A DNA stretch of 64,000 nucleotides from Cellulomonas sp. JH27-2 (GCF_014837175.1 NZ_JACYFR010000001.1:1-64000); one strand, 5' to 3'. Shown: positions 1 to 9,628, counted from the stretch's first letter. Translations and numbers: made by a program. The notes: generated from the letters alone by a model not told the origin.

Positions 1-146
1 CGGTCCTCCCACCGGGGCGCCGGCAATTCGCATGCAAGCCACGAAGGCAGTCACGCTAGGAGTCAGACGCCCCGGTGACAGGACCCAACCACCGCTAAGC
101 GGCACCGTCACCCTGACACTGAGCCTCACGCTACGCCGCGCATGCA
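1..146. other. Left edge, no gene recognised
   Basis: These bases lie downstream of the rplQ terminator. I see no open frame with coding character or a start signal on either strand. The truA-type gene that often follows rplQ in other bacteria is not visible here and may lie outside the window. Confidence 0.5.
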
Positions 147-182
147 CGAGGGCCCGGACACCGTGCGGTGTCCGGGCCCTCG
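147..182 (-). terminator. Terminator after rplQ (end of alpha operon)
   Basis: A perfect 16-bp inverted repeat (147-162 with 167-182) closes on a 4-base loop. It lies 16 bases after the rplQ stop codon. There is no U-tract, which is usual for actinobacterial terminators. It marks the end of the S10-spc-alpha ribosomal cluster. Confidence 0.85.
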
Positions 183-198
183 TGGGGTGCTGCGGGCG

Positions 199-717
199 TC
201 AGGCCTTGTCGGCCTCGGTCGCCTCGGCCTCGGTCGCCTCGTCGGCGGACGCCTCCGTGGCGGTCTCCTCGGCCTGGGGCTCCTCGGCCGGCTTGGCCTT
301 GGGCGCCGACTTCTGCGTCGCCTTGGTGGCCTCGCGGACGACGGCCTGCTTCGGCGAGACGGGCTCGAGGACGAGCTCGATCACGGCCATGGGCGCGTTG
401 TCGCCCTTGCGGGGGCCGACCTTCGTGATGCGGGTGTAGCCGCCCTGACGCTCGGCCATGGCGGGCGCGATCTCGGTGAAGAGGACGTGGACGACCTCCT
501 TCTCCTTGATCACGGTCATGACGCGGCGACGAGCGTGCAGGTCGCCGCGCTTGCCGAACGAGATCAGGCGCTCGGCCAGGGGGCGCAGGCGCTTGGCCTT
601 GGCCTCCGTCGTCGTGATGCGGCCGTACTTGAACAGCTGCGTCGCGAGGTTGGCGAGGATCAGGCGCTCGTGCGCCGGTCCGCCACCGAGCCGGGGACCC
701 TTGGTGGGCGTAGGCAT
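199..717 (-). CDS. rplQ: 50S ribosomal protein L17
   Basis: L17 is a large-subunit protein near the peptide exit tunnel. The 172-residue product starts [18 protein letters not shown], the usual actinobacterial L17 start. The family core (about 120 residues) is followed by a long Ala/Glu/Lys-rich low-complexity tail, common in actinobacteria. An ATG two codons upstream (723) is possible, but the AAGGAG Shine-Dalgarno sits only 1 base from it and 7 bases from the ATG chosen here. It is the last gene of the alpha operon, 63 bases after rpoA, and is followed by a strong terminator. Confidence 0.97.
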   Translation of the reverse strand: MPTPTKGPRLGGGPAHERLILANLATQLFKYGRITTTEAKAKRLRPLAERLISFGKRGDLHARRRVMTVIKEKEVVHVLFTEIAPAMAERQGGYTRITKVGPRKGDNAPMAVIELVLEPVSPKQAVVREATKATQKSAPKAKPAEEPQAEETATEASADEATEAEATEADKA

Positions 718-780
718 GGTCATTCTCCTTGGAAGTTCATCGTCAGTACCGAATCAGTACTGGTCGGTCCTGAGGCTGAA

Positions 781-1791
781 TCAGTACTGCTCGTCCTCGA
801 CGAAGTCGCCCTCGTCGTCGCCGTAGTAGGCCGCCGTGGTCGGGTCGAAGTCGAGCGGGCTGTCCTTGAGGGACAGGCCCAGCTCGGCAAGCTTCTCCTT
901 GACCTCGGTGATCGACTTGGCGCCGAAGTTGCGGATGTCGAGCAGGTCGGCCTCGGAACGCGCCACGAGCTCACCCACCGAGTGGATGCCCTCACGCTTG
1001 AGGCAGTTGTACGACCGGATCGTCAGCTGCAGGTCCTCGATCGGCAGAGCCAGGTCGGCGGCGAGCGCGGCGTCCGTCGGCGACGGACCGATCTCGATGC
1101 CCTCGGCCTCGACGTTCAGCTCACGGGCCAGGCCGAAGAGCTCGACCAGCGTCTTGCCGGCCGACGCGAGCGCGTCGCGCGGGCTGATCGCGGCCTTCGT
1201 CTCGACGTCGACGATGAGCTTGTCGAAGTCCGTGCGCTGCTCGACACGCGTCGCCTCGACCTTGTAGGTCACCTTGAGGACCGGCGAGTAGATCGAGTCG
1301 ACCGGGATGCGGCCGATCTCGGCGTCGAACGACTTGTTCTGGTTCGCGGACACGTAGCCGCGGCCCCGCTCGACGGTCAGCTCGATCTCGAGCTTGCCCT
1401 TGTCGTTGAGCGTCGCCAGGTGCAGACCCGGGTTGTGGACCTCGACGCCGGCCGGGGGCACGATGTCGGCGGCCGAGACCTCACCAGCACCCTGCTTGCG
1501 CAGGTACATCACGACGGGCTCGTCGTTCTCCGAGGAGACGACCAGCTGCTTGATGTTGAGGATGATCTCGGTGACGTCCTCCTTGACCCCGGGCACGGTC
1601 GAGAACTCGTGCAGCACGCCGTCGATCCGGATGGACGTGACGGCGGCACCGGGGATGGAGGAGAGCAGCGTACGGCGCAGCGAGTTGCCGAGCGTGTAGC
1701 CGAAGCCGGGCTCGAGCGGCTCGATGGAGAAGCGCGAACGGTTCTCCGAGATGACCTCTTCGGTCAGGGTGGGGCGCTGTGCGATCAGCAC
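781..1791 (-). CDS. rpoA: DNA-directed RNA polymerase alpha subunit
   Basis: The 336-residue alpha subunit nucleates RNA polymerase assembly and contacts promoters and activators. The N-terminal dimerisation domain (about 1-230) shows the conserved [14 protein letters not shown] segment. A linker leads to the C-terminal helix-hairpin-helix domain (about 250-315) with NCLKREGI and DIRNFGAKS, and the tail is acidic. Length is normal. It lies between rpsK and rplQ; rpsD, which sits just upstream of rpoA in E. coli and mycobacteria, is missing, as in Streptomyces. A hairpin in the 133-base gap after rpsK may partly uncouple its expression. Confidence 0.99.
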   Translation of the reverse strand: MLIAQRPTLTEEVISENRSRFSIEPLEPGFGYTLGNSLRRTLLSSIPGAAVTSIRIDGVLHEFSTVPGVKEDVTEIILNIKQLVVSSENDEPVVMYLRKQGAGEVSAADIVPPAGVEVHNPGLHLATLNDKGKLEIELTVERGRGYVSANQNKSFDAEIGRIPVDSIYSPVLKVTYKVEATRVEQRTDFDKLIVDVETKAAISPRDALASAGKTLVELFGLARELNVEAEGIEIGPSPTDAALAADLALPIEDLQLTIRSYNCLKREGIHSVGELVARSEADLLDIRNFGAKSITEVKEKLAELGLSLKDSPLDFDPTTAAYYGDDEGDFVEDEQY

Positions 1792-1886
1792 GGTGTGATT
1801 CCTCTCAGCGGGCGTCCGCCATATGACACGCCGCAGGTACTACAGGCCGCCGCGGTCTCGGTCCACCGGGGCGGGACAGGCGAAAC

Positions 1887-1915
1887 CCCCGGGGGCGGCG
1901 AAGCCACCCCCGGGG
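1887..1915 (-). terminator. Hairpin between rpsK and rpoA
   Basis: A 13-bp stem with one mismatch (1887-1899 with 1903-1915) closes on a 3-base loop, 9 bases after the rpsK stop. It looks like an intra-operon attenuator or RNA-processing hairpin that lowers or separates transcription of rpoA-rplQ from the ribosomal genes. Whether it terminates transcription cannot be told from sequence. Confidence 0.55.
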
Positions 1916-1924
1916 TACGGGTGA

Positions 1925-2326
1925 TCAGACGCGGCGACGCTTCGGCGGGCGGCAGCCGTTGTGCGCCTGGGGCGTCACGTCCTGGATCGAGCCGACCTCG
2001 AGGCCGGTCGCCTGCAGCGAACGGATCGCGGTCTCGCGGCCCGAGCCCGGGCCCTTCACGAAGACGTCGACCTTGCGCATGCCGTGCTCCTGCGCACGAC
2101 GAGCGGCAGCCTCGGCGGCGAGCTGGGCGGCGAAGGGCGTCGACTTGCGCGAGCCCTTGAAGCCGACCTGGCCCGACGACGCCGACGCGATGACGGCGCC
2201 CGACGGGTCGGTGATCGAGATGATCGTGTTGTTGAACGTGCTCTTGATGTGCGCCTGGCCGTGGGAGACGTTCTTCTTCTCCTTGCGGCGCGGCTTGCGC
2301 ACGGCGGAACGGGTCTTGGGAGGCAT
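1925..2326 (-). CDS. rpsK: 30S ribosomal protein S11
   Basis: S11 is a platform protein of the small subunit that helps select the correct tRNA in the P site. The 133-residue product has a basic N-terminus, the [17 protein letters not shown] segment and a C-terminal RPPKRRRV, all typical; length is normal. It follows rpsM by 65 bases and precedes rpoA, so the alpha operon here runs infA-rpmJ-rpsM-rpsK-rpoA-rplQ without rpsD. Confidence 0.99.
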   Translation of the reverse strand: MPPKTRSAVRKPRRKEKKNVSHGQAHIKSTFNNTIISITDPSGAVIASASSGQVGFKGSRKSTPFAAQLAAEAAARRAQEHGMRKVDVFVKGPGSGRETAIRSLQATGLEVGSIQDVTPQAHNGCRPPKRRRV

Positions 2327-2391
2327 GTCTTCTTCTCTCTACAGGATCGAGGGTCCGGCTGCGCGGACGGTGCGCGCTGCGGCGGACAGGG

Positions 2392-2772
2392 CTACTTGCG
2401 CCCGGCCTTCTTCTTGCCGGCCACGGTGCGCTTGGGGCCCTTGCGGGTACGCGCGTTGGTCTTGGTGCGCTGACCGCGCACCGGCAGGCCGCGGCGGTGA
2501 CGCAGGCCCTCGTAGCAGCCGATCTCGACCTTGCGGCGGATGTCGGCGGCGACCTCACGGCGGAGGTCACCCTCGAGCTTGAAGCTGGCCTCGAGGTAGT
2601 CGCGCAGGGCGACGAGCTCGGTGTCGCCCATGTCCTTCACGCGAAGGTCACCGGAGATGCCGGTGGCGGCGAGGGTCTGCTTGGCGCGGGTGCGGCCGAC
2701 CCCGTAGATGTAGGTGAGCGCGATCTCCAGCCGCTTCTCGCGGGGGAGGTCCACTCCGATAAGACGTGCCAT
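2392..2772 (-). CDS. rpsM: 30S ribosomal protein S13
   Basis: S13 lies in the head of the small subunit and contacts the P-site tRNA and the large subunit through bridge B1. The 126-residue product starts [14 protein letters not shown] and has a helix-two-turn-helix region, the [21 protein letters not shown] motif and a lysine-rich tail. Length is normal. It is 189 bases from rpmJ, a longer gap than elsewhere in the cluster, which holds only small GC-rich inverted repeats (for example about 2865-2881). Confidence 0.99.
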   Translation of the reverse strand: MARLIGVDLPREKRLEIALTYIYGVGRTRAKQTLAATGISGDLRVKDMGDTELVALRDYLEASFKLEGDLRREVAADIRRKVEIGCYEGLRHRRGLPVRGQRTKTNARTRKGPKRTVAGKKKAGRK

Positions 2773-2961
2773 GTGCCTGGTGGCTCCTGAACTGCGTCGG
2801 AGGTCTTCCGCACCATCTCCCCGCTGACTGCGGGCCCCGGCCTCCGACCGAGGGTTCGCCGGTCCGGCCCTGCGGGCCGGTTCCGGAGTGGTGGTGCGCT
2901 GTGCCGACCCCGTGGGGTCGTCGTACTGCGGGTGGAGCGAGACGCCGTGAGCGTCAGGGCA

Positions 2962-3075
2962 TCAGCCCTGGCGCTGCTTGTGGCGCAGGTTCTCGCAGAT
3001 CACCTGGACGCGACCGTGCCGGCGGATCACCTTGCACTTGTCGCAGATCTTCTTGACGCTGGGCTTGACCTTCAT
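2962..3075 (-). CDS. rpmJ: 50S ribosomal protein L36 (zinc form)
   Basis: L36 is the smallest large-subunit protein and binds 23S rRNA. The 37-residue product [14 protein letters not shown]... keeps the complete zinc ribbon: two Cys in CDKC, a third Cys in VIC and a His near the C-terminus (RHKQ). This is the zinc-dependent C+ form. It lies between infA and rpsM, the standard position in this operon. Confidence 0.98.
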   Translation of the reverse strand: MKVKPSVKKICDKCKVIRRHGRVQVICENLRHKQRQG

Positions 3076-3142
3076 CGCGTGTTCCTCCGCCGCCGTTTCG
3101 TTCCCCGGTGCACGGGGACATGACGGCGTGTTGATGTGGTGA

Positions 3143-3364
3143 TTACTTGTAGCGGTAGACGATGCGACCGCGGGACAGGTCGTACGGGCTGAGCTCCACC
3201 ACCACGCGGTCCTCGGGGAGGATCCGGATGTAGTGCTGCCGCATCTTGCCCGAGATGTGCGCGAGAACCTTGTGGCCGTTCGTGAGCTCCACCCGGAACA
3301 TCGCGTTGGGGAGCGCCTCGACGACACTTCCCTCGATCTCGATGACGCCGTCCTTCTTCGCCAT
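3143..3364 (-). CDS. infA: Translation initiation factor IF-1
   Basis: IF-1 binds the ribosomal A site during initiation. The 73-residue product [20 protein letters not shown]... is one OB-fold with the conserved [17 protein letters not shown] and RGRIVYRYK segments, normal in length. The ATG at 3364 follows GGAGG by 2 bases. Upstream is a 322-base non-coding gap that probably holds its own promoter, so infA-rpmJ-rpsM-rpsK may be transcribed separately from secY-adk-map. Confidence 0.99.
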   Translation of the reverse strand: MAKKDGVIEIEGSVVEALPNAMFRVELTNGHKVLAHISGKMRQHYIRILPEDRVVVELSPYDLSRGRIVYRYK

Positions 3365-3686
3365 GTCCTCCGCTAACTGTCGGTCTTCTGGAACAACCCA
3401 CGGCGACCGCGAACGACCGGCGACTGCCGACCGATGGCGGACGTACGTGGGGAGCGGGTGCTGATGCCGTTCGACCGGACACCCGCTCGGTCGCAGACCG
3501 GCTCGGCATCGGATGACTGACAGGGCGCACACACCCAACGGACAACTGTACGCCATCACTCCCAGCAGACGAAACCGGCTCGGACGTGACGTGCGGGACA
3601 TCCGCGCCGCTCGGTGCGCGCGGACGCGCACGCCCCGGTCGGATGTCACCCCGGCGTCACGTCCGCCCACGGCGGGCAGGAGCTGG
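3365..3686. other. Non-coding gap between map and infA
   Basis: No gene is seen on either strand. On the minus strand there is a 7-bp hairpin (3614-3631), possibly a weak terminator after map. Near 3544-3549 there is a TACAGT that could be a -10 element, without a convincing -35. In the infA leader there is a hairpin with a 9-bp stem (3452-3460 with 3480-3488). The region probably carries the infA promoter. Confidence 0.4.
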
Positions 3687-4532
3687 TCAGCCGAGCGGGG
3701 CGACCTGCACGCCGAGCGCGGCCAGCGCCTCGGCTCCACCGTCGGGCGAGGTCAGCACCCAGATGCCGCCCTCGTGGAGCGCAACGGTGTGCTCCCAGTG
3801 CGCCGCGCGGGACCCGTCCCGCGTCACGACCGTCCAGTCGTCCTCGAGGACGTCGCTCTCCTGCTCGCCACGGACGAGCATGGGCTCGACGGCGAGGCAC
3901 ATCCCCGGCCGCAGGCGTGGACCACGGTCTCGGGTCCGGTAGTTCAGGACGTCGGGCGGCTGGTGCATCTGCGTCCCGATCCCATGCCCGACGTAGTCCT
4001 CGACGATCCCGTACCGCACGCCTGCGTTGAGACCCGCTTCGTGCGCGGCGTCGACGACGTCCTCGACGGCCTCCCCCACCACACCGAGCCTGTCGGCCGT
4101 GGCGAGGGCGGCGATGCCGGCCCACATGGCGGCCTGGGTGGTGGCGACGAGCGCATCGTCACCGTCGTCGACCGCCCCGGGCACCACCATCGAGAACGCG
4201 GCGTCACCATGCCAGCCGTCGACGACCGCACCGAAGTCGACCGAGACGACGTCCCCGGCTGCCAGCTCGCGTTCGCCGGGGATGCCGTGCACGACCTCGT
4301 CGTTCACCGACACGCACAAGACCGCCGGGTAGTCGTGGTAGCCGAGGAAGGACGAGCCCGCGCCGGCCTCGGCCAGGACGCCCGCCGCGACGGCGTCGAG
4401 CTCCGCGGTCGTCACGCCGACGGCGACCGCCGCGCGCACCGCCGCGTGAGCGTCGGCCACGACGAGTCCGGCCCGCCGCATGAGCAGCATCTGCTCGGGC
4501 GACTTGAGCTCGATCCGTTCCCGGCCGAACAT
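3687..4532 (-). CDS. map: Type I methionine aminopeptidase
   Basis: This cytoplasmic metalloenzyme removes the N-terminal methionine from new proteins. The 281-residue product shows the pita-bread-fold ligands in order: Asp in SVDFGA, Asp in WHGDAAFS, His in GHGIGTQMH, Glu in LAVEPML and Glu in AHWEHTVAL. No SH3-binding N-terminal extension is seen, as in short bacterial type I enzymes. It is the last gene of the secY-adk-map operon and begins 2 bases after the adk stop, so translation is probably coupled. Confidence 0.97.
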   Translation of the reverse strand: MFGRERIELKSPEQMLLMRRAGLVVADAHAAVRAAVAVGVTTAELDAVAAGVLAEAGAGSSFLGYHDYPAVLCVSVNDEVVHGIPGERELAAGDVVSVDFGAVVDGWHGDAAFSMVVPGAVDDGDDALVATTQAAMWAGIAALATADRLGVVGEAVEDVVDAAHEAGLNAGVRYGIVEDYVGHGIGTQMHQPPDVLNYRTRDRGPRLRPGMCLAVEPMLVRGEQESDVLEDDWTVVTRDGSRAAHWEHTVALHEGGIWVLTSPDGGAEALAALGVQVAPLG

Positions 4533-4534
4533 CG

Positions 4535-5113
4535 TCAGCGCGCAGCCGTGCCGATCACCGCGAGCAGCCGCTCAGTGACCTCGTCGACCTCACCCAGGCC
4601 GTCAACCTGCGCGAGCAGGTCGCGCTCGGCGTAGACCGCCGAGATCGGCGCGGTCTGCTCGGCGTACACGTCGAGCCGGTGGCGGATGACGTCCGCCGTG
4701 TCGTCCTCGCGTCCCTCGATCTCGGCGCGCTTGATCAACCGCTCGGTCACGACCTCCGGGTCCGCCGTGATCTCGACCGCGAGGTCGAGCGAGAGACCGG
4801 CGTCGGCGAGGATCGTGTCCAGCTCCGCGACCTGAGCCACGTTGCGCGGGTAGCCGTCGAGCAGGAACCCCTCGGCCGCGTCCGCCTCGGCGAGCCGGTC
4901 GCGCACCATGGCGTTCGTGACCTCGTCGGGCACCAGGGCACCACGCGAGGAGTACGACTGGGCGAGCTTGCCCAGCTCCGTGCCGCCCTTGATGTTGGCG
5001 CGGAAGATGTCGCCCGTCGAGATGGCCGGCACGCCCAGGCGCTCGGCGAGCCGTGCGGCCTGGGTGCCCTTGCCCGCTCCGGGAGGACCGAGGAGGACCA
5101 GACGCGCGCTCAC
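4535..5113 (-). CDS. adk: Adenylate kinase
   Basis: It converts AMP and ATP to two ADP and balances adenylate pools. The 192-residue product has the P-loop GPPGAGKGTQ near residue 10, the AMP-binding STGDIFR and the DGYPRN motif. It is the short form, with a reduced LID lacking the four zinc-binding Cys. The GTG start at 5113 overlaps the secY stop by 4 bases (GTGA). A longer upstream frame is only a shadow of secY. It sits in the standard secY-adk-map order. Confidence 0.98.
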   Translation of the reverse strand: MSARLVLLGPPGAGKGTQAARLAERLGVPAISTGDIFRANIKGGTELGKLAQSYSSRGALVPDEVTNAMVRDRLAEADAAEGFLLDGYPRNVAQVAELDTILADAGLSLDLAVEITADPEVVTERLIKRAEIEGREDDTADVIRHRLDVYAEQTAPISAVYAERDLLAQVDGLGEVDEVTERLLAVIGTAAR

Positions 5114-6405
5114 CGGAGGAACCCTTCGTAGTGCCGCTGCTCGAGCTGCGACTGGATCTGCTTGACCGTCTCGAGGCCGACGCCGACGACGATGAGGATC
5201 GACGAGCCACCGAACGGGATGTTGTTGCCGACGCCCAGCACGATGAACGTGATCGTGGGGATCAGCGCGACGAGCGCCAGGTAGATCGAGCCGGGCGCGG
5301 TGATGCGCGAGATGACGTAGTTCAGGTAGTCCGCCGTGGGGCGCCCCGCGCGGATGCCGGGGATGAAGCCGCCGTACTTCTTCATGTTGTCGGCGACCTC
5401 GTCCGGGTTGAACGTGATGGCCGTGTAGAAGTAGCAGAAGAAGATGATCAGGACGACGTAGATCGCCAGGTGCAGCGGCGCGCTCGTGCTCGCCAGGTTC
5501 AGGGAGACCCAGCGGACCCACTCGGAGTTCTGGTCACCGAACTGGGCGATCAGCGCGGGCACCTGCAGCAGCGACGACGCGAAGATCACCGGGATGACGC
5601 CCGCCATGTTGATCTTGATCGGGATGTACGTGCTGGAGCCGCCGTACATGCGCCGCCCCACCATCCGCTTCGCGTACTGGACCGGGATGCGGCGCTGGCT
5701 CTGCTCGACGAACACGACGAGCCCGATGACGAGGATGATGATCGCCATCACGACGATGAACTTGCTGACACCGTTGTTCGAGCCGGCGATCGACCACATG
5801 TTGCCCGGGAAGCTCGCGGCGATCGAGGTGAAGATCAGCAGCGACATGCCGTTGCCGACACCGCGCTCGGTGATGAGCTCGCCGAGCCACATGATCAGGC
5901 CCGTACCGGCGGTCATGGTGATGACCATGATCAGCAGCGTGACCCACGAGTCGTCGGGGATCACGTCGAAGGAGCAGCCCTGGAACAGGTTGCCGCTGCG
6001 CGCGATCGTGATGATCGTCGTCGACTGCAGGATCGCCAGGCCGATCGTCAGGTACCGCGTGTACTGCGTGAGCTTCGCGGTGCCCGACTGCCCCTCCTTG
6101 TGGAGCTCCTCGAACTTGGGGATCACCACGCGCAGCAGCTGGACGATGATGCTCGCCGTGATGTACGGCATGATCCCGAGCGCGAAGACGGACAGGTGCA
6201 GCAGCGCACCACCGCTGAAGAGGTTGACCAACCCCAGCAGGTTGCTGTCCGCCGTCGCGTCGATGCACTTCTGGACGTTCGGGTAGGACACCCCCGGCGT
6301 CGGCAGGAAGGAGCCGAAGCGGAACACGACCATGATCCCGATCGTGAAGAGCAGCTTCCGCCGCAGGTCGGGCGTCCTGAACGCCCGCACGAATGCGCCT
6401 AGCAC
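5110..6405 (-). CDS. secY: Preprotein translocase subunit SecY
   Basis: SecY is the channel of the Sec translocon in the cytoplasmic membrane; its partner secE is also in this window (43533-43820). The 431-residue product is strongly hydrophobic, with the pattern expected for ten membrane segments. It starts FVRAFRTPDLRRK and keeps GIMPYITASIIVQLL and the PGIRAGRPTADYL loop. The GTG start follows AGGAGG by 6 bases. It is first in secY-adk-map and is separated from rplO by a terminator at 6522-6560, so it probably has its own promoter. Confidence 0.98.
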   Translation of the reverse strand: MLGAFVRAFRTPDLRRKLLFTIGIMVVFRFGSFLPTPGVSYPNVQKCIDATADSNLLGLVNLFSGGALLHLSVFALGIMPYITASIIVQLLRVVIPKFEELHKEGQSGTAKLTQYTRYLTIGLAILQSTTIITIARSGNLFQGCSFDVIPDDSWVTLLIMVITMTAGTGLIMWLGELITERGVGNGMSLLIFTSIAASFPGNMWSIAGSNNGVSKFIVVMAIIILVIGLVVFVEQSQRRIPVQYAKRMVGRRMYGGSSTYIPIKINMAGVIPVIFASSLLQVPALIAQFGDQNSEWVRWVSLNLASTSAPLHLAIYVVLIIFFCYFYTAITFNPDEVADNMKKYGGFIPGIRAGRPTADYLNYVISRITAPGSIYLALVALIPTITFIVLGVGNNIPFGGSSILIVVGVGLETVKQIQSQLEQRHYEGFLR

Positions 6406-6492
6406 CTGATCCTCCTGTACCGCTGTCGCGGCAGTTCGTGCGACCGGGTCGTTCCGGCCGCGTCGCCCGGCTGTCGCACAGGCACCCGGGGC

Positions 6493-6521
6493 ACCCTAGC
6501 CGATCGAGGTCGAGATACGGA
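6493..6521 (-). promoter_or_regulatory. Possible secY promoter
   Basis: On the minus strand TAGGGT (6493-6498) fits the TAnnnT -10 consensus. The element 18 bases upstream (TTCCGT) is a poor -35. It lies between the rplO terminator and secY, where a promoter is expected. Weak evidence. Confidence 0.35.
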
Positions 6522-6560
6522 ACGAGGCCGGTGGGCGTGAGAACGCACCACCGGCCTCGT
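6522..6560 (-). terminator. Terminator after rplO (end of spc operon)
   Basis: A 17-bp stem with a single bulged base pairs 6522-6538 with 6543-6560 around a 4-base loop, 9 bases after the rplO stop. It separates the spc ribosomal genes from secY-adk-map, which in E. coli are co-transcribed. Confidence 0.85.
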
Positions 6561-6569
6561 ACCGGTTTG

Positions 6570-7316
6570 TCAGTCCTGCGAGACGCTGCCGCCGGCAGCG
6601 ACGATCTTGTCCTTCGCCGACGCCGAGAAGGCGTCCACGGCGACGGAGACCTTGACCGTCAGCTCACCGGTGCCGAGCACCTTGACGGGCTGGCCCTTGC
6701 GGACCGCACCCTTGGCCACCAGGTCGGCGACCGTCACGTCGCCACCGTCGGGGTACAGCGCCGAGAGCTTGTCCAGGTTGACGACCTGGTACTCGACGCG
6801 GAACGGGTTCTTGAAGCCACGAAGCTTGGGCAGACGCATGTGCAGCGGCATCTGACCACCCTCGAAGCGGGTGGGGACCTGGTAACGGGCCTTCGTACCC
6901 TTGGTACCGCGACCGGCCGTCTTACCCTTCGACGCCTCACCACGACCCACGCGGGTCTTGGCGGTCTTGGCGCCGGGGGCCGGACGCAGGTGGTGCACCT
7001 TGAGGGTGCCACCGTTGCCGGGCACAGCAGCCGCCTCGGCAGCCGCGACCGCGGCAGCCGACTTCTCGGCCTTCGGCGCAGCGGCCGTGGCCTTCTTGGC
7101 GGCGGGCTTCTTGGCGGCAGGCTTCTCGGCCGACTCGCTCGCAGCCTCGGACTTGGCCGAGGTCTTGCTCGCAGCCGGCTTCTTCGCAGCCGTCGTCTTC
7201 GCAGCAGCCTTGGGGGCCGCAGCCTCCGAGGCAGCAGCCTTCTTTGCCGGAGCCTTCTTGGCGGTCGCCTTGGGGGCGTCCTCCGTGGACTCCGTGGCCT
7301 TCTTGTCGTCAGCCAT
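6570..7316 (-). CDS. rplO: 50S ribosomal protein L15 with long Ala/Lys-rich N-terminal extension
   Basis: L15 is an early-assembly large-subunit protein. The recognisable core begins near residue 104 ([18 protein letters not shown], then [21 protein letters not shown]) and has normal length. It is preceded by about 100 residues of Ala, Lys, Pro, Ser and Glu with repeated KKPAAKK-like blocks that look like histone-H1 tails and are presumably disordered. The frame is continuous from an ATG at 7316 ([11 protein letters not shown]). A GTG at 7322 is an alternative; GGAGG lies 10 and 4 bases upstream of the two starts respectively. It follows rpmD by 2 bases. Confidence 0.96.
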   Translation of the reverse strand: MADDKKATESTEDAPKATAKKAPAKKAAASEAAAPKAAAKTTAAKKPAASKTSAKSEAASESAEKPAAKKPAAKKATAAAPKAEKSAAAVAAAEAAAVPGNGGTLKVHHLRPAPGAKTAKTRVGRGEASKGKTAGRGTKGTKARYQVPTRFEGGQMPLHMRLPKLRGFKNPFRVEYQVVNLDKLSALYPDGGDVTVADLVAKGAVRKGQPVKVLGTGELTVKVSVAVDAFSASAKDKIVAAGGSVSQD

Positions 7317-7318
7317 GG

Positions 7319-7501
7319 TCACTCGACCTCCTCGACCGCGACCAGGTGCTGCACGGTCCGGACCATGCCGCGGATCTCAGGACGGTCCTCCTTGACGACG
7401 ACGTCGCCGATCCGCTTGAGGCCCAGGGTGCGCAGCGTGTCGCGCTGGTTCTGCTTGCCACCGATGCCGGACTTCTTCTGGGTCACCTTGAGACGGGCCA
7501 T
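7319..7501 (-). CDS. rpmD: 50S ribosomal protein L30
   Basis: L30 is a small large-subunit protein. The 60-residue product [19 protein letters not shown]... has the L30 ferredoxin-like core with [13 protein letters not shown] and [14 protein letters not shown]. Length is typical of bacteria. Its ATG overlaps the rpsE stop by one base (TGATG), so it is probably translated by ribosomes finishing rpsE. Confidence 0.99.
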   Translation of the reverse strand: MARLKVTQKKSGIGGKQNQRDTLRTLGLKRIGDVVVKEDRPEIRGMVRTVQHLVAVEEVE

Positions 7502-8166
7502 CACGCACCCACCTTCTCGGCAGCCTTCGCCCGACCCTCGGCCTGGGCGCGCAGGAGCGCGGCCGGGACGACGTGCTCGACCGGCAGGCCACGACGAGCG
7601 GCCACAGCCTCGGGCTGCTCGAGGCCACGCAGGGCCTCGACCGTCGCGTGCACGATGTTGATCGCGTTCGACGAGCCGAGCGACTTGCTCAGGACGTCGT
7701 GGATGCCGGCGCACTCCAGGACGGCGCGCACGGGACCACCGGCGATCACACCGGTACCCGGCGACGCCGGACGCAGGAACACGACACCGGCAGCGGCCTC
7801 ACCCTGGATGGGGTGCGGGATGGTGCCCTGGATGCGGGGGACGCGGAAGAAGTTCTTCTTCGCCTCCTCGACGCCCTTGGCGATCGCCGCGGGCACCTCC
7901 TTGGCCTTGCCGTAGCCGACACCGACGGTCCCGTCGCCGTCGCCCACCACGACGAGCGCGGTGAAGCTGAAGCGGCGGCCGCCCTTGACGACCTTCGAGA
8001 CACGGTTGATCGTCACGACGCGCTCGAGGAACGCGCTCTTCTCTGCGGCGTCGCGGCCTCCGCGGCCGCCGCCGTCGCGGCCACGACCGCCGTCGCGACG
8101 GTCACCGCCGCCCGTCCCGGTGCCGCCCGCGGGCGCCCCGGTGTTGCTGCGCTGAGGAGCAGCCAT
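7501..8166 (-). CDS. rpsE: 30S ribosomal protein S5
   Basis: S5 contributes to decoding accuracy and mRNA helicase activity of the small subunit. The 221-residue product has an N-terminal Gly/Arg/Asp-rich tail of about 40 residues, then the double-stranded RNA-binding domain ([20 protein letters not shown]) and the C-terminal domain ([14 protein letters not shown], then [13 protein letters not shown]). The ATG at 8166 follows AGAGGA by 8 bases. An apparent in-frame extension upstream runs into rplR and is rejected. Length with the tail is usual for actinobacteria. Confidence 0.98.
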   Translation of the reverse strand: MAAPQRSNTGAPAGGTGTGGGDRRDGGRGRDGGGRGGRDAAEKSAFLERVVTINRVSKVVKGGRRFSFTALVVVGDGDGTVGVGYGKAKEVPAAIAKGVEEAKKNFFRVPRIQGTIPHPIQGEAAAGVVFLRPASPGTGVIAGGPVRAVLECAGIHDVLSKSLGSSNAINIVHATVEALRGLEQPEAVAARRGLPVEHVVPAALLRAQAEGRAKAAEKVGA

Positions 8167-8197
8167 CAGTGAGTCCTCTTCTTCCGGTTCGTCGTCG

Positions 8198-8569
8198 TCA
8201 CAGCGCCAGACCACCCTCGCGGGCACCGTCGGCCACCGCGGCCACCCGGCCGTGGTACTTGTTGCCGCCGCGGTCGAAGACGACCGCGTCGATGCCTGCT
8301 GCCTTGGCGCGGTCGGCGATGAGCTCGCCGACCTTCTTCGCCTTGGCGGTCTTGTCGCCGTCCGCGGTCCGCAGGCTCGCCTCGAGGGTCGAGGCCGAGA
8401 CCACGGTCTGCCCGATGCCGTCGTCGACGACCTGAGCGGTGATGTGGCGCGCGGAGCGCGTCACGACGAGACGGGGGCGCGTGGCCGAACCCTGAACCTT
8501 CTTGCGAAGACGCAGGTGACGACGCTGGCGCGCCTTCCGCTTGCCCTTGCCGATGATCTTGATCGCCAT
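8198..8569 (-). CDS. rplR: 50S ribosomal protein L18
   Basis: L18 binds 5S rRNA together with L5 and brings it into the central protuberance. The 123-residue product has a basic N-terminus ([18 protein letters not shown]) followed by the L18 core with [20 protein letters not shown] and ending [20 protein letters not shown]. Length is normal. It starts 3 bases after the rplF stop. Confidence 0.99.
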   Translation of the reverse strand: MAIKIIGKGKRKARQRRHLRLRKKVQGSATRPRLVVTRSARHITAQVVDDGIGQTVVSASTLEASLRTADGDKTAKAKKVGELIADRAKAAGIDAVVFDRGGNKYHGRVAAVADGAREGGLAL

Positions 8570-8572
8570 GGC

Positions 8573-9109
8573 TTACTTACCGGCCTTTCCGACCTTGCGG
8601 CGCACGTTCTCGCCCGCGTACCGCACGCCCTTGCCCTTGTACGGCTCAGGCTTGCGGATCTTGCGGATGTTCGCTGCGACCTCGCCGACCTGCTGCTTGT
8701 CGATGCCCTGCACCGAGAAGCGCGTCGGGGCCTCGACCACGAAGGTGATGCCCTCGGGCGGGGAGACGACGACGGGGTGGCTGAAGCCGAGGGCGAACTC
8801 GAGGTCCGAACCCTTGGCGACGACTCGGTAACCCGTGCCGACGATCTCCAGCTTCTTGACGTAGCCCTCGGTCACGCCGGTGACGAGGTTCGCCAGCAGC
8901 GTGCGGGTCAGGCCGTGCAGCGAGCGCGACGCGCGCTCGTCGTCAGGACGCGAGACGACGAGGGTGCCGTCCTCGTTCTTGACCTCGATGGGGGCGGCGA
9001 CCGTGTGCGCGAGGGTGCCCTTGGGGCCCTTCACCGTCACGACGGCTCCGTTGATGTTGACATCCACGCCGGCCGGGACCGGGACGGGGATTCTGCCGAT
9101 ACGAGACAT
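8573..9109 (-). CDS. rplF: 50S ribosomal protein L6
   Basis: L6 supports the factor-binding region of the large subunit near the sarcin-ricin loop. The 178-residue product contains two tandem L6 folds and the C-terminal signature [16 protein letters not shown]. Length is normal. The ATG at 9109 encodes [14 protein letters not shown]. It follows rpsH by 25 bases. Confidence 0.99.
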   Translation of the reverse strand: MSRIGRIPVPVPAGVDVNINGAVVTVKGPKGTLAHTVAAPIEVKNEDGTLVVSRPDDERASRSLHGLTRTLLANLVTGVTEGYVKKLEIVGTGYRVVAKGSDLEFALGFSHPVVVSPPEGITFVVEAPTRFSVQGIDKQQVGEVAANIRKIRKPEPYKGKGVRYAGENVRRKVGKAGK

Positions 9110-9134
9110 TGGCTAGCTCCTTTCCGTCTCGGGA

Positions 9135-9533
9135 TTACCAGACGTAGGCGAGGACTTCCCCACCCACGCCCTTCTTGGCGGCCTGCTTGTCGGTGAGGAG
9201 ACCGGAGGACGTGGACAGGATCGCCACGCCCAGGCCGCCGAGCACCTTGGGCAGGTTGGTGGACTTGGCGTAGACGCGCAGGCCCGGCTTGGACACGCGC
9301 TTGACGCCGGCGAGCGCACGCTCGCGGTTGGGGCCGTACTTCAGCTCGATGACGAGGTTCTGGCCAACAGTGGCCTCCTCGACCTTCCAGCCGACGATGT
9401 ACCCCTCGGCCTGAAGGATCTCCGCGATGTGCGACTTCAACTTCGAGAACGGGATCGAGACCTCGTCGTGGTGCGCCGAGTTCGCGTTCCGCAGCCGCGT
9501 GAGCAGGTCTGCGATCGGGTCGGTCATGGTCAT
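9135..9533 (-). CDS. rpsH: 30S ribosomal protein S8
   Basis: S8 binds the central domain of 16S rRNA and, in E. coli, represses the spc operon. The 132-residue product starts [18 protein letters not shown] and ends with the S8 signature [20 protein letters not shown] second ATG two codons in is possible, but the longer form is the usual actinobacterial start. It lies 95 bases from rpsN. Confidence 0.98.
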   Translation of the reverse strand: MTMTDPIADLLTRLRNANSAHHDEVSIPFSKLKSHIAEILQAEGYIVGWKVEEATVGQNLVIELKYGPNRERALAGVKRVSKPGLRVYAKSTNLPKVLGGLGVAILSTSSGLLTDKQAAKKGVGGEVLAYVW

Positions 9534-9628
9534 GGGGGCTTCCGCCCTTTCTCGCCGGGGTATCCCGGCCCGCTCTGCGCTGTGCAGGGAGCTGGCCGGG
9601 ACCTACCGACGCTCGTACTACTGAGTGA

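Noticed and set aside
142-2160. Open frame of 672 codons on the plus strand across rplQ, rpoA and rpsK
   Set aside because: Shadow of three certain genes on the other strand; low-complexity translation.
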